Shown in pieces: positions 29,626 through 37,250 of a stretch of DNA of 64,000 nt (within the stretch, counting starts at the first letter, position 1; every line of letters starts with the position of its first letter). The notes beneath the pieces were generated by a model. It saw only the letters and a program-made list of their open reading frames with translations, searched no databases and was not told where the DNA came from. Made by a program: the position numbers and the translations under genes. This DNA comes from Clostridia bacterium (GTDB lineage: Bacteria; Bacillota; Clostridia; Oscillospirales; Acutalibacteraceae), in NCBI GenBank assembly GCA_017516745.1, contig JAFXBF010000009.1, positions 62,001-126,000 of the forward strand, in the 5' to 3' direction.

Positions 29626-30774
29626 TTATTTATTTATCGATATTGTTTTCATATCACCGAAGCAGACAACATAATCGTCTGCGGTCAGTCCTTGTCTGAC
29701 GGGGTAGTCGGTTGACATTATCTGTGCACCGCTTTCAAACGCCTTTTCACGTTTTTCCTCGGTTACATCAGTGAATTCGTCTGCTCTTGTGCGTACTATC
29801 AGACCTAGGCTGATTGCCTTTTCAATTGCTTTAAACTCCTTTACAGGCCTGTTGAGCAGCAGAAAAGAAGCACAGTCACGCTCCATATCCTTTTCACGCA
29901 GCATCGGGAACATAGCCTGGGATTTGATTGTGGGGTCAAGCTCGATGTATCCTTCTGTCGTGTTGCATTCGTGGAAAAGTATGAGCACCTTGCCGAGCAT
30001 ATCTTTGACCTTGCACCAGTCATTCGCTCTGCGCATTTCGCCGAAGCTTTCGTATTCACGGAGCATATCGGCAGGAGTGAAAAGTCTGTCGCCGAGAGTT
30101 GCTCTGAGCGTTTTGTCAAGCTCTTTTGCATAATCAAGGTTGAGCACCTTCATATCCTCAAGCGGCAGGAAGGATTCTTTAGGCTCGATTATTAAGGTAA
30201 TCGGCAGGTGATTCGGATTGTTGTCCGACCACATTGCAATTTCCCTCATCGCAAGGGCAAAATCGTAGCACGAGGTCGTCATCTGAAAACGGGGATTATG
30301 CATACAGGTGAAGGAAATATCACCGTCTCTGTCAAAAACCTCTATATCAATCTCAAGGCTGTAAATGCCGCTGTTGAGCTGGTCTGTCAGCGTGGGACTC
30401 ACAAAATCTGCCATATTTTCGGGAACAAGTCCGAAAGTGAGGTCGGACAGCTTGCGGTATATCTGCTTGAGTTCATCTACGGATTCTGTCTGATAGCTGT
30501 TATGTGTGGCGGTGTAACGCAGCTCGTTGAATTTAAGCCCTGCGTCAAGCTCTGCCTGCAAATCGCCGTTAAAAAATGCGTTGCGGTCAACGGGAGCAAT
30601 TTCACCGTTCAAGTAAGACTGCTCAAGTGATTCTATACGCCGGATCTGTTCTTCAATTTCTACAGCGAGCCTTGCGTTGCTCACTTCGGAAAGCGAAAAC
30701 GCAAGCACAAGCACGCTTACAAGCAGCGGTATAAATCTGAACGGGTACTTTATAATTCTTTCTATTATTTTCAT
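29626..30774 (-). CDS. phosphatidylinositol-specific phospholipase C-like protein (Ca2+-dependent type)
   Basis: A 382-aa protein with one N-terminal hydrophobic segment (FIPLLVSVLVLAFSLSEV) followed by a helical, Glu-rich linker, so surface-anchored or secreted. The catalytic TIM-barrel pattern of PI-PLC-like enzymes is seen: TATHNSY with the first His (about residue 90), IYSLEIDIEVF with an acidic metal site, and FTCMHNPRF with the second His. LPITLIIEPKES and STDYPVRQG follow later barrel strands. It should cleave a phosphoinositide or similar phosphodiester headgroup; the real substrate is unknown. It is a single-gene unit. Confidence 0.82.
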   Translation of the reverse strand: MKIIERIIKYPFRFIPLLVSVLVLAFSLSEVSNARLAVEIEEQIRRIESLEQSYLNGEIAPVDRNAFFNGDLQAELDAGLKFNELRYTATHNSYQTESVDELKQIYRKLSDLTFGLVPENMADFVSPTLTDQLNSGIYSLEIDIEVFDRDGDISFTCMHNPRFQMTTSCYDFALAMREIAMWSDNNPNHLPITLIIEPKESFLPLEDMKVLNLDYAKELDKTLRATLGDRLFTPADMLREYESFGEMRRANDWCKVKDMLGKVLILFHECNTTEGYIELDPTIKSQAMFPMLREKDMERDCASFLLLNRPVKEFKAIEKAISLGLIVRTRADEFTDVTEEKREKAFESGAQIMSTDYPVRQGLTADDYVVCFGDMKTISINK

Positions 30775-30808
30775 TGCGGTTACCTTTCTGTTACATTGTA
30801 TGTGTTAT

Positions 30809-30836
30809 ATTATATCACTGCGGAATGAATTTGCAA
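30809..30836 (-). promoter_or_regulatory. promoter of the PI-PLC-like gene
   Basis: On the minus strand TTGCAA (30831-30836), 16 bases, TATAAT (30809-30814) with a TGA extension. Confidence 0.65.
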
Positions 30837-30844
30837 TAATGGAA

Positions 30845-30873
30845 TTTACATTATATAATTTTTGTGATAGAAT
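30845..30873 (+). promoter_or_regulatory. promoter of the patatin gene
   Basis: TTTACA (30845-30850), 17 bases, TAGAAT (30868-30873) with a TGA extension; divergent from the PI-PLC-like promoter. Confidence 0.65.
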
Positions 30874-30909
30874 ACATCTGTTAATAAAATTTTCCACGGA
30901 GTTGATTTT

Positions 30910-31755
30910 ATGCCCGGTCTTGTTCTTGAAGGCGGTACCTTCCGTCCGCTTTTCTCCTGCGGCGTTATGGATGCCCTGCTTGAAAACGATGTTCACTTTC
31001 CCTACCTCGTAGGCGTTTCGGCAGGCATATCCGACAGCGTTTCCTATGTTTCCAAGCAAAAGGGAAGAAACCTTGATATGATAGTCGAATACCGCCACGA
31101 CAAGCGGTACTTCGGCCTTCGCAATCTTTTTACCGAGGACCGTTCCTTCTTCGGCAGGAAATTTATTTATGAAACTCTGCCTAATGAAATCAATCTGTTC
31201 GATTACGAAACCTTCCGTGCAAATCCTGCCGAAATATGGGTAGGCGTCACGAATGCACAGACGGGTGAAATGGAATATCTCTGCGACAAGGAAACGGCAG
31301 ACGGCTTTTTGCTTCTTGAAGCTACCTGCGCACTTCCTATTGTCTTTCCGCCGATAGTATATAACGGCAAGCAGTATTATGACGGCGGTCTGGTTGATTC
31401 AATCCCTGCAAAAAAGGCAATTGAGGACGGACACGAAAAGCTGCTCATTGTCCTCACCCGTACCGAAGGGTATGTCAAGGAAGAATCGAAGGTATATAAA
31501 ATCGCCGCCGCATTGCTGAAAAGCAAATACCCCAAGGTTGCCGAGCTGCTTCTGACAAGGCATATAAGATATAACAAAGAGGTTGAATTCTGTAATCAGC
31601 TTGAAAGAGAGGGCAAGGCGGTAATCCTCCGCCCGAGTGAGGATGTGCAGATAGCGTCCCTTGAAAGCGACGTGGAAAAAATCAAGAAGATTTATTGGTA
31701 CGGCTATGACCTTGCCAATAAGAATATGGATAAAATCAAAGCATTGTTTGATTAA
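30910..31755 (+). CDS. patatin-like phospholipase (cytoplasmic)
   Basis: A 281-aa serine hydrolase. LVLEGGTFRPLFSCGVMDAL carries the oxyanion-hole glycines, LVGVSAGISD the nucleophile elbow G-x-S-x-G (Ser about 39), and QYYDGGLVDSIP the catalytic Asp of the Ser-Asp dyad. The C-terminal helical part resembles the YlbK/YjjU-type bacterial patatins. It has no signal peptide, so it probably acts on inner-leaflet phospholipids or acyl esters. CGGAG precedes the ATG. It stands opposite the PI-PLC-like gene. Confidence 0.92.
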   Translation: MPGLVLEGGTFRPLFSCGVMDALLENDVHFPYLVGVSAGISDSVSYVSKQKGRNLDMIVEYRHDKRYFGLRNLFTEDRSFFGRKFIYETLPNEINLFDYETFRANPAEIWVGVTNAQTGEMEYLCDKETADGFLLLEATCALPIVFPPIVYNGKQYYDGGLVDSIPAKKAIEDGHEKLLIVLTRTEGYVKEESKVYKIAAALLKSKYPKVAELLLTRHIRYNKEVEFCNQLEREGKAVILRPSEDVQIASLESDVEKIKKIYWYGYDLANKNMDKIKALFD

Positions 31756-31760
31756 TAATA

Positions 31761-31800
31761 AAAACAGCAGACGGTATCCGATTGATATCGTCTGCTGTTA
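31761..31800 (-). terminator. terminator of the pyrimidine salvage operon
   Basis: A stem of up to 16 pairs (outer AACAGCAGACG/CGTCTGCTGTT) ends in a T run on the minus strand, where the operon comes in; the plus strand has only a broken T run for the patatin gene. Confidence 0.85.
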
Positions 31801-31808
31801 TACTTTAG

Positions 31809-32489
31809 TTATTGCAGTATTATTTTTTCAACATCTTCATAACTGCCTGCAACATAGGTCGGGTTATTGTCAGGGTGAGGCTTGTTGGCATAATAACAGG
31901 TGTCAATTCCTGCGTTTATTCCGCCCTTGATGTCCGAGGTGGGAGAGTCGCCGATGATTAAAATTTTGCTCTTGTCCTTTTCCTCAATGTTTTCAAAAAC
32001 ATAGTCGAAATATTCCTTGTCGGGCTTCCGGAAGCCTATTTCCTCTGAAACAAAGGTCTTTATAAACACCTTGTCAAGTCCGCTGACAGCCATTCTGTTG
32101 GCCTGAATGTGTGCCGTGCCGTTGGTAACTGCGTAAAGCTTAACACCTTTACTAATCAACCTTTCGCACAGTTCAAGCGCACCGTCGTAGAGTATTCCCA
32201 TACCTGCAAGCCGTGCCTTATAATCCTTGCCTACCTGCTGAGCATCGGCGGTGATATTCATTTCTTCAAACAATATTTCGTACCTTTTTGTGCCGATTTC
32301 TTCTTTAGTAATTTCTTTCCTCTCGAATGCCTTCCAGAGGCTGTCGTTGATTGCGGAATAACGCTCATAAACGTTGATATCACAAGGAATACCGTGCTTT
32401 TCCATTGCGGCGAAAAAGCCCTGCTTTTCGGCACTTGCAAAGTCCAGCAATGTTCCGTCAAGGTCAAACAAAGCGGTCGTGTATTTCAT
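31809..32489 (-). CDS. HAD-family nucleotidase, YjjG type
   Basis: A 226-aa HAD hydrolase. Motif I is LFDLDGTLLDF, motif II LYAVTNGTAHIQANRM, motif III the Lys in GFRKPDKEYF, and motif IV LIIGDSPTSDIKGG. The cap region and the TNG motif II are typical of YjjG, a 5'-nucleotidase for odd pyrimidine monophosphates. It starts three bases after pdp, so a house-cleaning role in pyrimidine nucleotide turnover fits both family and context. Confidence 0.92.
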   Translation of the reverse strand: MKYTTALFDLDGTLLDFASAEKQGFFAAMEKHGIPCDINVYERYSAINDSLWKAFERKEITKEEIGTKRYEILFEEMNITADAQQVGKDYKARLAGMGILYDGALELCERLISKGVKLYAVTNGTAHIQANRMAVSGLDKVFIKTFVSEEIGFRKPDKEYFDYVFENIEEKDKSKILIIGDSPTSDIKGGINAGIDTCYYANKPHPDNNPTYVAGSYEDVEKIILQ

Positions 32490-32492
32490 AGC

Positions 32493-33794
32493 CTACCTCA
32501 CAGTTGAAATAATTATCGGGAGCACCTCGGGACGCTCATTTCCGAGCTCAAAAGCTGATACATATTCCTCTGCCGCAGAAGCGAACAAAGTATCATCATT
32601 TGCATAAAGTGTGGCAAGCATATCGCCTTTACGCACTTTGTCGCCTGTCTTTTTCAGAATTTTAAGTCCTGCGGCAAAATCAATTCTGTCATTTGCCGTT
32701 TTTCTGCCTGCACCAAGCATACAGGCGGCAATTCCTATGCGCTCGGAATCCATTTTCGTTATATATCCGTCACTTTCAGCAACAATATCAAAGGTGTATT
32801 TTGCCTTCGGGAATTTGTCGGTATCGTCAAGGTAAGTGCTGTTTCCGCCCTGTGCTTCAACACAAGCCTTGAAGGTTTCAAAGGCCCTTCCGCTTTCAAG
32901 TGCATCCTTTGCAAGCAGCAAACATTCCTCTTCGTTGCCCTTGCCTGCAAGCGCCAGCATATTCGCCGCAAGAGTCAGGCAAAGCTCTTTCAGGTCTTCG
33001 GGGCCGTTGCCCTTGAGTGTTTCAACCGCCTCAATTACCTCAAGACTGTTGCCGACATTCACGCCAAGCGGTACATCCATATTTGAAATAACCGCCGCCG
33101 TCTTTCTGCCGACAGCCGTGCCTATATCAATCATCTCACGGGCAAGGCTTTGCGCAAGCTCGGGCGTTTTCATAAATGCACCGCTGCCCACCTTTATATC
33201 GAGCACTATGCACGCCGCACCTGCGGCAATTTTTTTGCTCATAATCGAGGAAGCAATTAACGGAATACTGTCAACCGTGGCCGTGACATCACGCAGAGCA
33301 TAAAGCTTTTTGTCAGCAGGCGCAAGGTTGCCCGACTGACCGATAACGCTCATAGAGCTTTTTTCAACAACGCCGAAGAATTCTTCTCGGGTGAGTGTTG
33401 TCTTATATCCGGGTATGGATTCAAGCTTGTCAACCGTACCGCCCGTGTGACCCAGACCTCTTCCGCTCATTTTTGCAACCTTAACACCGCACGAAGCCAC
33501 AATCGGCGCAACAATAAGCGTGGTTTTGTCACCGACACCGCCTGTTGAATGCTTGTCGGCGGTTATTCCGCCAAGCGGCGACAGGTCAACCGTGTCGCCT
33601 GAATTTGCCATAGCAAGCGTAAGGTCTGCCGTTTCACGCTTTGACATACCCTTGAAAAATATCGCCATAAGCATAGCCGTCAGCTGGTAATCGGGAATTG
33701 AGCCGTCCGCCGCACCGAAGGCAAAAAACTCAATTTCCTCTTTCGTCAGCTCAAAGCCGTCACGCTTTTTCTTGATAATATCGTAAAATCTCAT
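32493..33794 (-). CDS. pdp: pyrimidine-nucleoside (thymidine) phosphorylase
   Basis: A 433-aa enzyme that splits uridine, thymidine or deoxyuridine with phosphate. Family blocks: MRFYDIIKKKRDG, the SPLGGITADKHSTGGVGDKTTL substrate region broken over residues 70-90, KMSGRGLGHTGGTVDKLESI, and IASSIMSKKIAAG. The C-terminal third is the PYNP domain. Length and motifs fit Pdp/DeoA. It lies 12 bases after cdd and three before the YjjG gene, with GAGGTG before its ATG. Confidence 0.96.
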   Translation of the reverse strand: MRFYDIIKKKRDGFELTKEEIEFFAFGAADGSIPDYQLTAMLMAIFFKGMSKRETADLTLAMANSGDTVDLSPLGGITADKHSTGGVGDKTTLIVAPIVASCGVKVAKMSGRGLGHTGGTVDKLESIPGYKTTLTREEFFGVVEKSSMSVIGQSGNLAPADKKLYALRDVTATVDSIPLIASSIMSKKIAAGAACIVLDIKVGSGAFMKTPELAQSLAREMIDIGTAVGRKTAAVISNMDVPLGVNVGNSLEVIEAVETLKGNGPEDLKELCLTLAANMLALAGKGNEEECLLLAKDALESGRAFETFKACVEAQGGNSTYLDDTDKFPKAKYTFDIVAESDGYITKMDSERIGIAACMLGAGRKTANDRIDFAAGLKILKKTGDKVRKGDMLATLYANDDTLFASAAEEYVSAFELGNERPEVLPIIISTVR

Positions 33795-33806
33795 AGCTTT
33801 TTCACC

Positions 33807-34193
33807 TCATAAAGAAAAGCTGTACGGCAGAAGACTGCCGAGTGTGTGCTCTTCAAAAGCATTGATGCTTTTTGCAACTATAACCTTAAAATCTCTGCCG
33901 CAGAATTCGCTTAAAACCTGTCTGCATATTCCGCAGGGGTAGGGTAGGTCAGCCTCGTTTTCCTTGCCGCCGACAATCGCAATCGCCTCAAAATCCCTGT
34001 GTCCTGCCGCAACTGCGGTAAAAAGAGCCGTGCGCTCGGCACACATTGTTGCGCCGTAGCTTGCGTTTTCAATGTTACAGCCTGTGAAAATACGGCCGTC
34101 CTTACATAGAATTGCCGCACCTACGCTGTAGCCCGAATAGGGCGAGTATGAATTTTTCCTTGCCTCAAGTGCCGATCTGATAAGCTTTTGCAA
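33807..34193 (-). CDS. cdd: cytidine deaminase
   Basis: A 128-aa homotetrameric-type cytidine deaminase. The zinc site is complete: TMCAERTALF (Cys and catalytic Glu) and PCGICRQVL (two Cys). YSPYSGYSVGAAIL and GCNIENASYG bind substrate. It converts cytidine or deoxycytidine to (deoxy)uridine, which Pdp next door then splits. The start is TTG at 34193, nine bases after AAGGAG; no ATG fits in frame. Confidence 0.97.
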   Translation of the reverse strand: MQKLIRSALEARKNSYSPYSGYSVGAAILCKDGRIFTGCNIENASYGATMCAERTALFTAVAAGHRDFEAIAIVGGKENEADLPYPCGICRQVLSEFCGRDFKVIVAKSINAFEEHTLGSLLPYSFSL

Positions 34194-34228
34194 AGTTCAC
34201 CGCTCCTTATTATGCAGATATTAACAAT

Positions 34229-34256
34229 ATTATACCATTTTACATAAGATATACAA
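34229..34256 (-). promoter_or_regulatory. promoter of the cdd-pdp-yjjG-like operon
   Basis: On the minus strand TTGTAT (34251-34256), 16 bases, TATAAT (34229-34234). Confidence 0.65.
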
Positions 34257-34314
34257 GAGCAGTGCACGATGAATTTTCAGCGTTGCGCTCAATACAAGAA
34301 AGGAGCACAAGTTT

Positions 34315-34539
34315 ATGCGTATGAATGAGCCCGTGCGTATGGGGTGTGAGGTGTGTAACAAGCGCAGCGAAATGCAGTTTCACCGTGCTGTTATGCCCTT
34401 CCCCGACGATTGGGCAATAGCAATGGCATATGTGCCTATGCAGACTGACACATCTGCCTATGAGCCTGCACAGGCTCTGTGCGAGGGCACTTTGTTTGTT
34501 GCGCTCAACAAGCCTTTTAAAAGAGGGTGTGCCAGATGA
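34315..34539 (+). CDS. cotJA: spore coat protein CotJA
   Basis: A 74-aa protein. AMAYVPMQTDTSAYEPAQALCEGTLFVALNKPF is the CotJA core, with the VPxQ and AL..GTLFP..KPF-like blocks. It is a coat component made in the mother cell. AAAGGAG precedes the ATG by nine bases; the second ATG (34321) is an alternative. A Cys-rich N terminus (CEVCNKRSE) is unlike short Bacillus CotJA. First of three overlapping cotJ genes. Confidence 0.93.
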   Translation: MRMNEPVRMGCEVCNKRSEMQFHRAVMPFPDDWAIAMAYVPMQTDTSAYEPAQALCEGTLFVALNKPFKRGCAR

Positions 34540-34790
34540 ACACTAACCACGCAGAGCTTTGTAAAAAACTTGCGGCGGCAGATTTTGCGCTCTGGGATTT
34601 GCACCTCTACCTCGACACTCACCCCGGCGACCTTAACGCCGTAGGTGTCTGCAACAAGCTGCAGAAGAATGCGGCAATGCTCAGAGCGGAATATGAGGCG
34701 GCCTGCGGTAAGCTCACAGCAGCCGACGCACACGGCGTCGAGTGGCTGTGCGACCCGTGGCCGTGGGAGAAAGGCGGGTGTGATTGCTGA
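34536..34790 (+). CDS. cotJB: spore coat protein CotJB
   Basis: An 84-aa protein with the CotJB core ADFALWDLHLYLDTHPGD and the ending WLCDPWPWEKGGCDC (the WPWE motif is typical). ATG 34536 overlaps the cotJA stop by four bases (ATGA), preferred over the longer frame from 34527. It links CotJA and CotJC in the spore coat. Confidence 0.95.
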   Translation: MNTNHAELCKKLAAADFALWDLHLYLDTHPGDLNAVGVCNKLQKNAAMLRAEYEAACGKLTAADAHGVEWLCDPWPWEKGGCDC

Positions 34791-35398
34791 TGTTTGTATA
34801 TGAGAAAAAATTACAGTACCCTGTAAATATCAAAACCCCCAACGCCAAACTGGCAGCTGTCATCGTCAGCCAGCTCGGCGGTCCAGACGGTGAGTTGGGT
34901 GCATCAATGCGCTACCTTAACCAGCGCTACGCAATGCCCTGGGGCGAACTCAAAGGCCTGCTGACGGATATCGGTACGGAAGAGCTTTCTCACATCGAAA
35001 TGGTAGGCACATTGCTTTACCAGCTTACGAAAAATCTTACCGTTGATGAGATCAAGCGTCAGGGCTTTGACAAGTACTTTGTTGACCACACAACGGGCGT
35101 TTATCCCATAGCCGCAAGCGGTATGCCCTGGACTGCGGCAACAATCCAGTCAACAGGCGATACACTGGCAGACCTTTACGAAAACCTTGCCGCAGAGCAG
35201 AAGGCGAGAAAGACATATGACAATATTCTCCGCCTTTCCGATGACCCTGACGTAAGCGATGCCATCAAATTCCTGCGTGCAAGAGAAGTTGTCCACTTCC
35301 AGCGCTTCGGTGAAGGGTTGAGGTTTGCAACCGATAAGCTTGACAGCAAGAATTTCTACGCCTGCAATCCCGGTTTTGACAAAAACTGCGGCTGCTGA
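34790..35398 (+). CDS. cotJC: spore coat protein CotJC, manganese catalase family
   Basis: A 202-aa ferritin-like protein of the Mn-catalase family. It starts MFVYEKKLQYPVNIK; LVSQLGGPDGELGASMRYLNQRY-type helix 1 and the metal-ligand helices DIGTEELSHIEMVGTLLY and AAEQKARKTYDNIL with REVVHFQRFGE supply Glu and His ligands. The C terminus ends in a short CG-rich tail. Start 34790 (TGATG overlap with cotJB) is chosen over 34784. It may protect the spore from peroxide. Confidence 0.96.
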   Translation: MFVYEKKLQYPVNIKTPNAKLAAVIVSQLGGPDGELGASMRYLNQRYAMPWGELKGLLTDIGTEELSHIEMVGTLLYQLTKNLTVDEIKRQGFDKYFVDHTTGVYPIAASGMPWTAATIQSTGDTLADLYENLAAEQKARKTYDNILRLSDDPDVSDAIKFLRAREVVHFQRFGEGLRFATDKLDSKNFYACNPGFDKNCGC

Positions 35399-35499
35399 AG
35401 AATAATATTTTACCAAAAGAGCCATCGTCAAATATACTGCCCCGAATTGTACGGACAGTACAAACAGGCTCGGTGCAGAAAAAATAATTAAAAAATTTG

Positions 35500-35531
35500 C
35501 TGACTTCATTTAGAGATGAAGTCAGTTTTTT
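35500..35531 (+). terminator. terminator of the cotJ operon
   Basis: CTGACTTCA pairs with TGAAGTCAG around an eight-base loop and is followed by six T; flanking A and T runs extend the stem. Confidence 0.92.
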
Positions 35532-35602
35532 ATTTGATTTTGTCATTGTTGTAATTTATAAATAATCCAAAAATTATAATCTTAATAAATTTAATATTTA
35601 TG

Positions 35603-35631
35603 TTGCTTTGTTCTACAGATTGTGATAAAAT
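35603..35631 (+). promoter_or_regulatory. promoter of the exopolysaccharide locus
   Basis: TTGCTT (35603-35608), 17 bases, TAAAAT (35626-35631) with a TGA extension, about 55 bases before the first gene. Confidence 0.65.
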
Positions 35632-35685
35632 TACAATGTATATGTGGAAGTGTTTTTTGTGGAAATTTTATGTCAGGTGATGCTT

Positions 35686-36411
35686 ATGTTTGATATTCAT
35701 TGCCATATATTACCTTGCGTTGATGACGGTTCGGGAAGTTTTACCGATTCGCTTGAAATGGCAGAAATTGCGGCTCGTTCGGGAATACGTGGAATTGTTG
35801 CAACGCCCCACTGCAATATGCCGGGAGTGTTTGAGAATTTCTGGTCGGCAGATTTCGATGCAAAGGTTAAACAACTGAATGATATTTTGCAGAGCCGAAA
35901 TATTCCGATAACGGTTTACCCGGGTCAGGAAGTTTTTGCTTATGGCGATATTATTGAGCGGATAAAAAATAATGAGTTGATTACGCTGAATAATTCAAGG
36001 TACCTTCTTGTTGAGTTCGATTTTTCGGTTTCTGAACGGGAGATGCTTAAATACCTTCAGATGATAACTGCACAAGGTTATGTGCCGATTGTTGCGCATC
36101 CTGAGCGGTATTTGATTTTCGGTGAAACCCCTGAGATGATAAGGGATATTCGTTCTGCCGGTGCACTTGTTCAGGTCAATAGCGGAAGCGTTACGGGAAA
36201 CTTCGGCTATTATCCCGAACGTGCGGCTTCATATTTTCTTGCAAATCAATTGGCTGATTTTGTTGCGAGCGATGCACACAGTCAGTATTCGAGAACGCCT
36301 GACCTTTTTCCGGTGCACGAAATAATCTGCGAAAATTATTCCTATGAATATGCAGATTTACTGTTAGATAAAAATCCTCAGAAAGTGGTAAATAATAAAG
36401 AAATACGGTGA
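35686..36411 (+). CDS. PHP-type tyrosine phosphatase of the CpsB/YwqE family
   Basis: A 241-aa PHP-fold phosphatase. Metal ligands: MFDIHCHILPCVDDGS at the N terminus, VATPHCN, a Glu in LVEFDFS, VAHPERY and ASDAHS. In cps loci it dephosphorylates the Tyr tail of the BY-kinase (CpsD) and so sets polymer length and output; two such kinases lie three and four genes on. ATG 35686 follows AGGTG by six bases and matches the family start; the frame from 35644 adds unrelated residues. Confidence 0.94.
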   Translation: MFDIHCHILPCVDDGSGSFTDSLEMAEIAARSGIRGIVATPHCNMPGVFENFWSADFDAKVKQLNDILQSRNIPITVYPGQEVFAYGDIIERIKNNELITLNNSRYLLVEFDFSVSEREMLKYLQMITAQGYVPIVAHPERYLIFGETPEMIRDIRSAGALVQVNSGSVTGNFGYYPERAASYFLANQLADFVASDAHSQYSRTPDLFPVHEIICENYSYEYADLLLDKNPQKVVNNKEIR

Positions 36412-36417
36412 TGATTT

Positions 36418-37245
36418 ATGGTTAAACTGCTGCGAAGACTTACATTGGTGCTGTTTATTCTGGTGTTGGCGGCTTTTATAGCTTTTTCGATTGCGGAAAA
36501 ACTGACAACGGATACAACAATGCCTTACATAACGGTTGATTCCGAAGTTATTGAAATAAGCGTAAAGGATAAAAAAGAAATTCTGCTCTCGGGTGTTACC
36601 GCTTACGACGGAAAAGACGGAGATATTTCAGACAAAGTTCTCATTGAATCAATATCGAAATTTATTGAGCCGGGTGTTTGCTCGGTAACTTATGCGGTAG
36701 CTGATTCCGATAAGCATGTTGCAAAGCAGACACGTACTGTTCGCTATACCGATTATACTCCGCCCGAATTTTATATGAAGCGTGCATTGGTTTACGGTGT
36801 TGATGAGGCGCTTGACATAAGGGCTGCCGTGGGTGCACGTGACAGTATAGACGGTGATATAAGTGACAGGGTTTCCATTGTCACCACCGATTACGTCAAG
36901 AACACAATCGGTGTTTTTACTGTTTCGCTTCAGGTTTCAAACAGCATGGGCGATACGATTTATCTCGACGTTACGGTTCATGTTGAAGGTAACGAAACAA
37001 TGGCACCGCAGATTCAGCTTAAAAAGAGTCTGATTTATGTAAAGAAGGGCGAAGAGCCGAATTTTGAAGACTATCTCGGTGATGTTACGGTTAACGGTGT
37101 GCTGATGAAGAAAGATGAAGTTCAGCTTCTTATTTCTACCAACTTTGATTCCGAAGAAACCGGCACATATAATGTGCATTATTACATTTCAACCAAGGAA
37201 GGTTATGAGGGCCACTCGATTCTGACGGTTGTTGTAGAGGAGTGA
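36418..37245 (+). CDS. membrane-anchored protein with tandem Ig-like (DUF5011-type) domains
   Basis: A 275-aa protein: one N-terminal membrane helix (LVLFILVLAAFIAFSI) then three beta-sandwich repeats. The first two share the DUF5011 pattern: VTAYDGKDGDISDKVLIES...PGVCSVTYAVADS and VGARDSIDGDISDRVSIVT...IGVFTVSLQVSNS; the third is more divergent (GTYNVHYYISTKEG). These folds usually lie outside the cell and bind or space surface structures. Placed between the phosphatase and the chain-length regulators, it may be a structural part of the export machinery, an inference from position. Confidence 0.82.
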   Translation: MVKLLRRLTLVLFILVLAAFIAFSIAEKLTTDTTMPYITVDSEVIEISVKDKKEILLSGVTAYDGKDGDISDKVLIESISKFIEPGVCSVTYAVADSDKHVAKQTRTVRYTDYTPPEFYMKRALVYGVDEALDIRAAVGARDSIDGDISDRVSIVTTDYVKNTIGVFTVSLQVSNSMGDTIYLDVTVHVEGNETMAPQIQLKKSLIYVKKGEEPNFEDYLGDVTVNGVLMKKDEVQLLISTNFDSEETGTYNVHYYISTKEGYEGHSILTVVVEE

Positions 37246-37250
37246 TGGGA

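Noticed and set aside
34194-34314. SigE/SigK-type sporulation promoter before cotJA
   Set aside because: ATATT and CATA-like boxes occur but not at the expected spacing, so no site is claimed.
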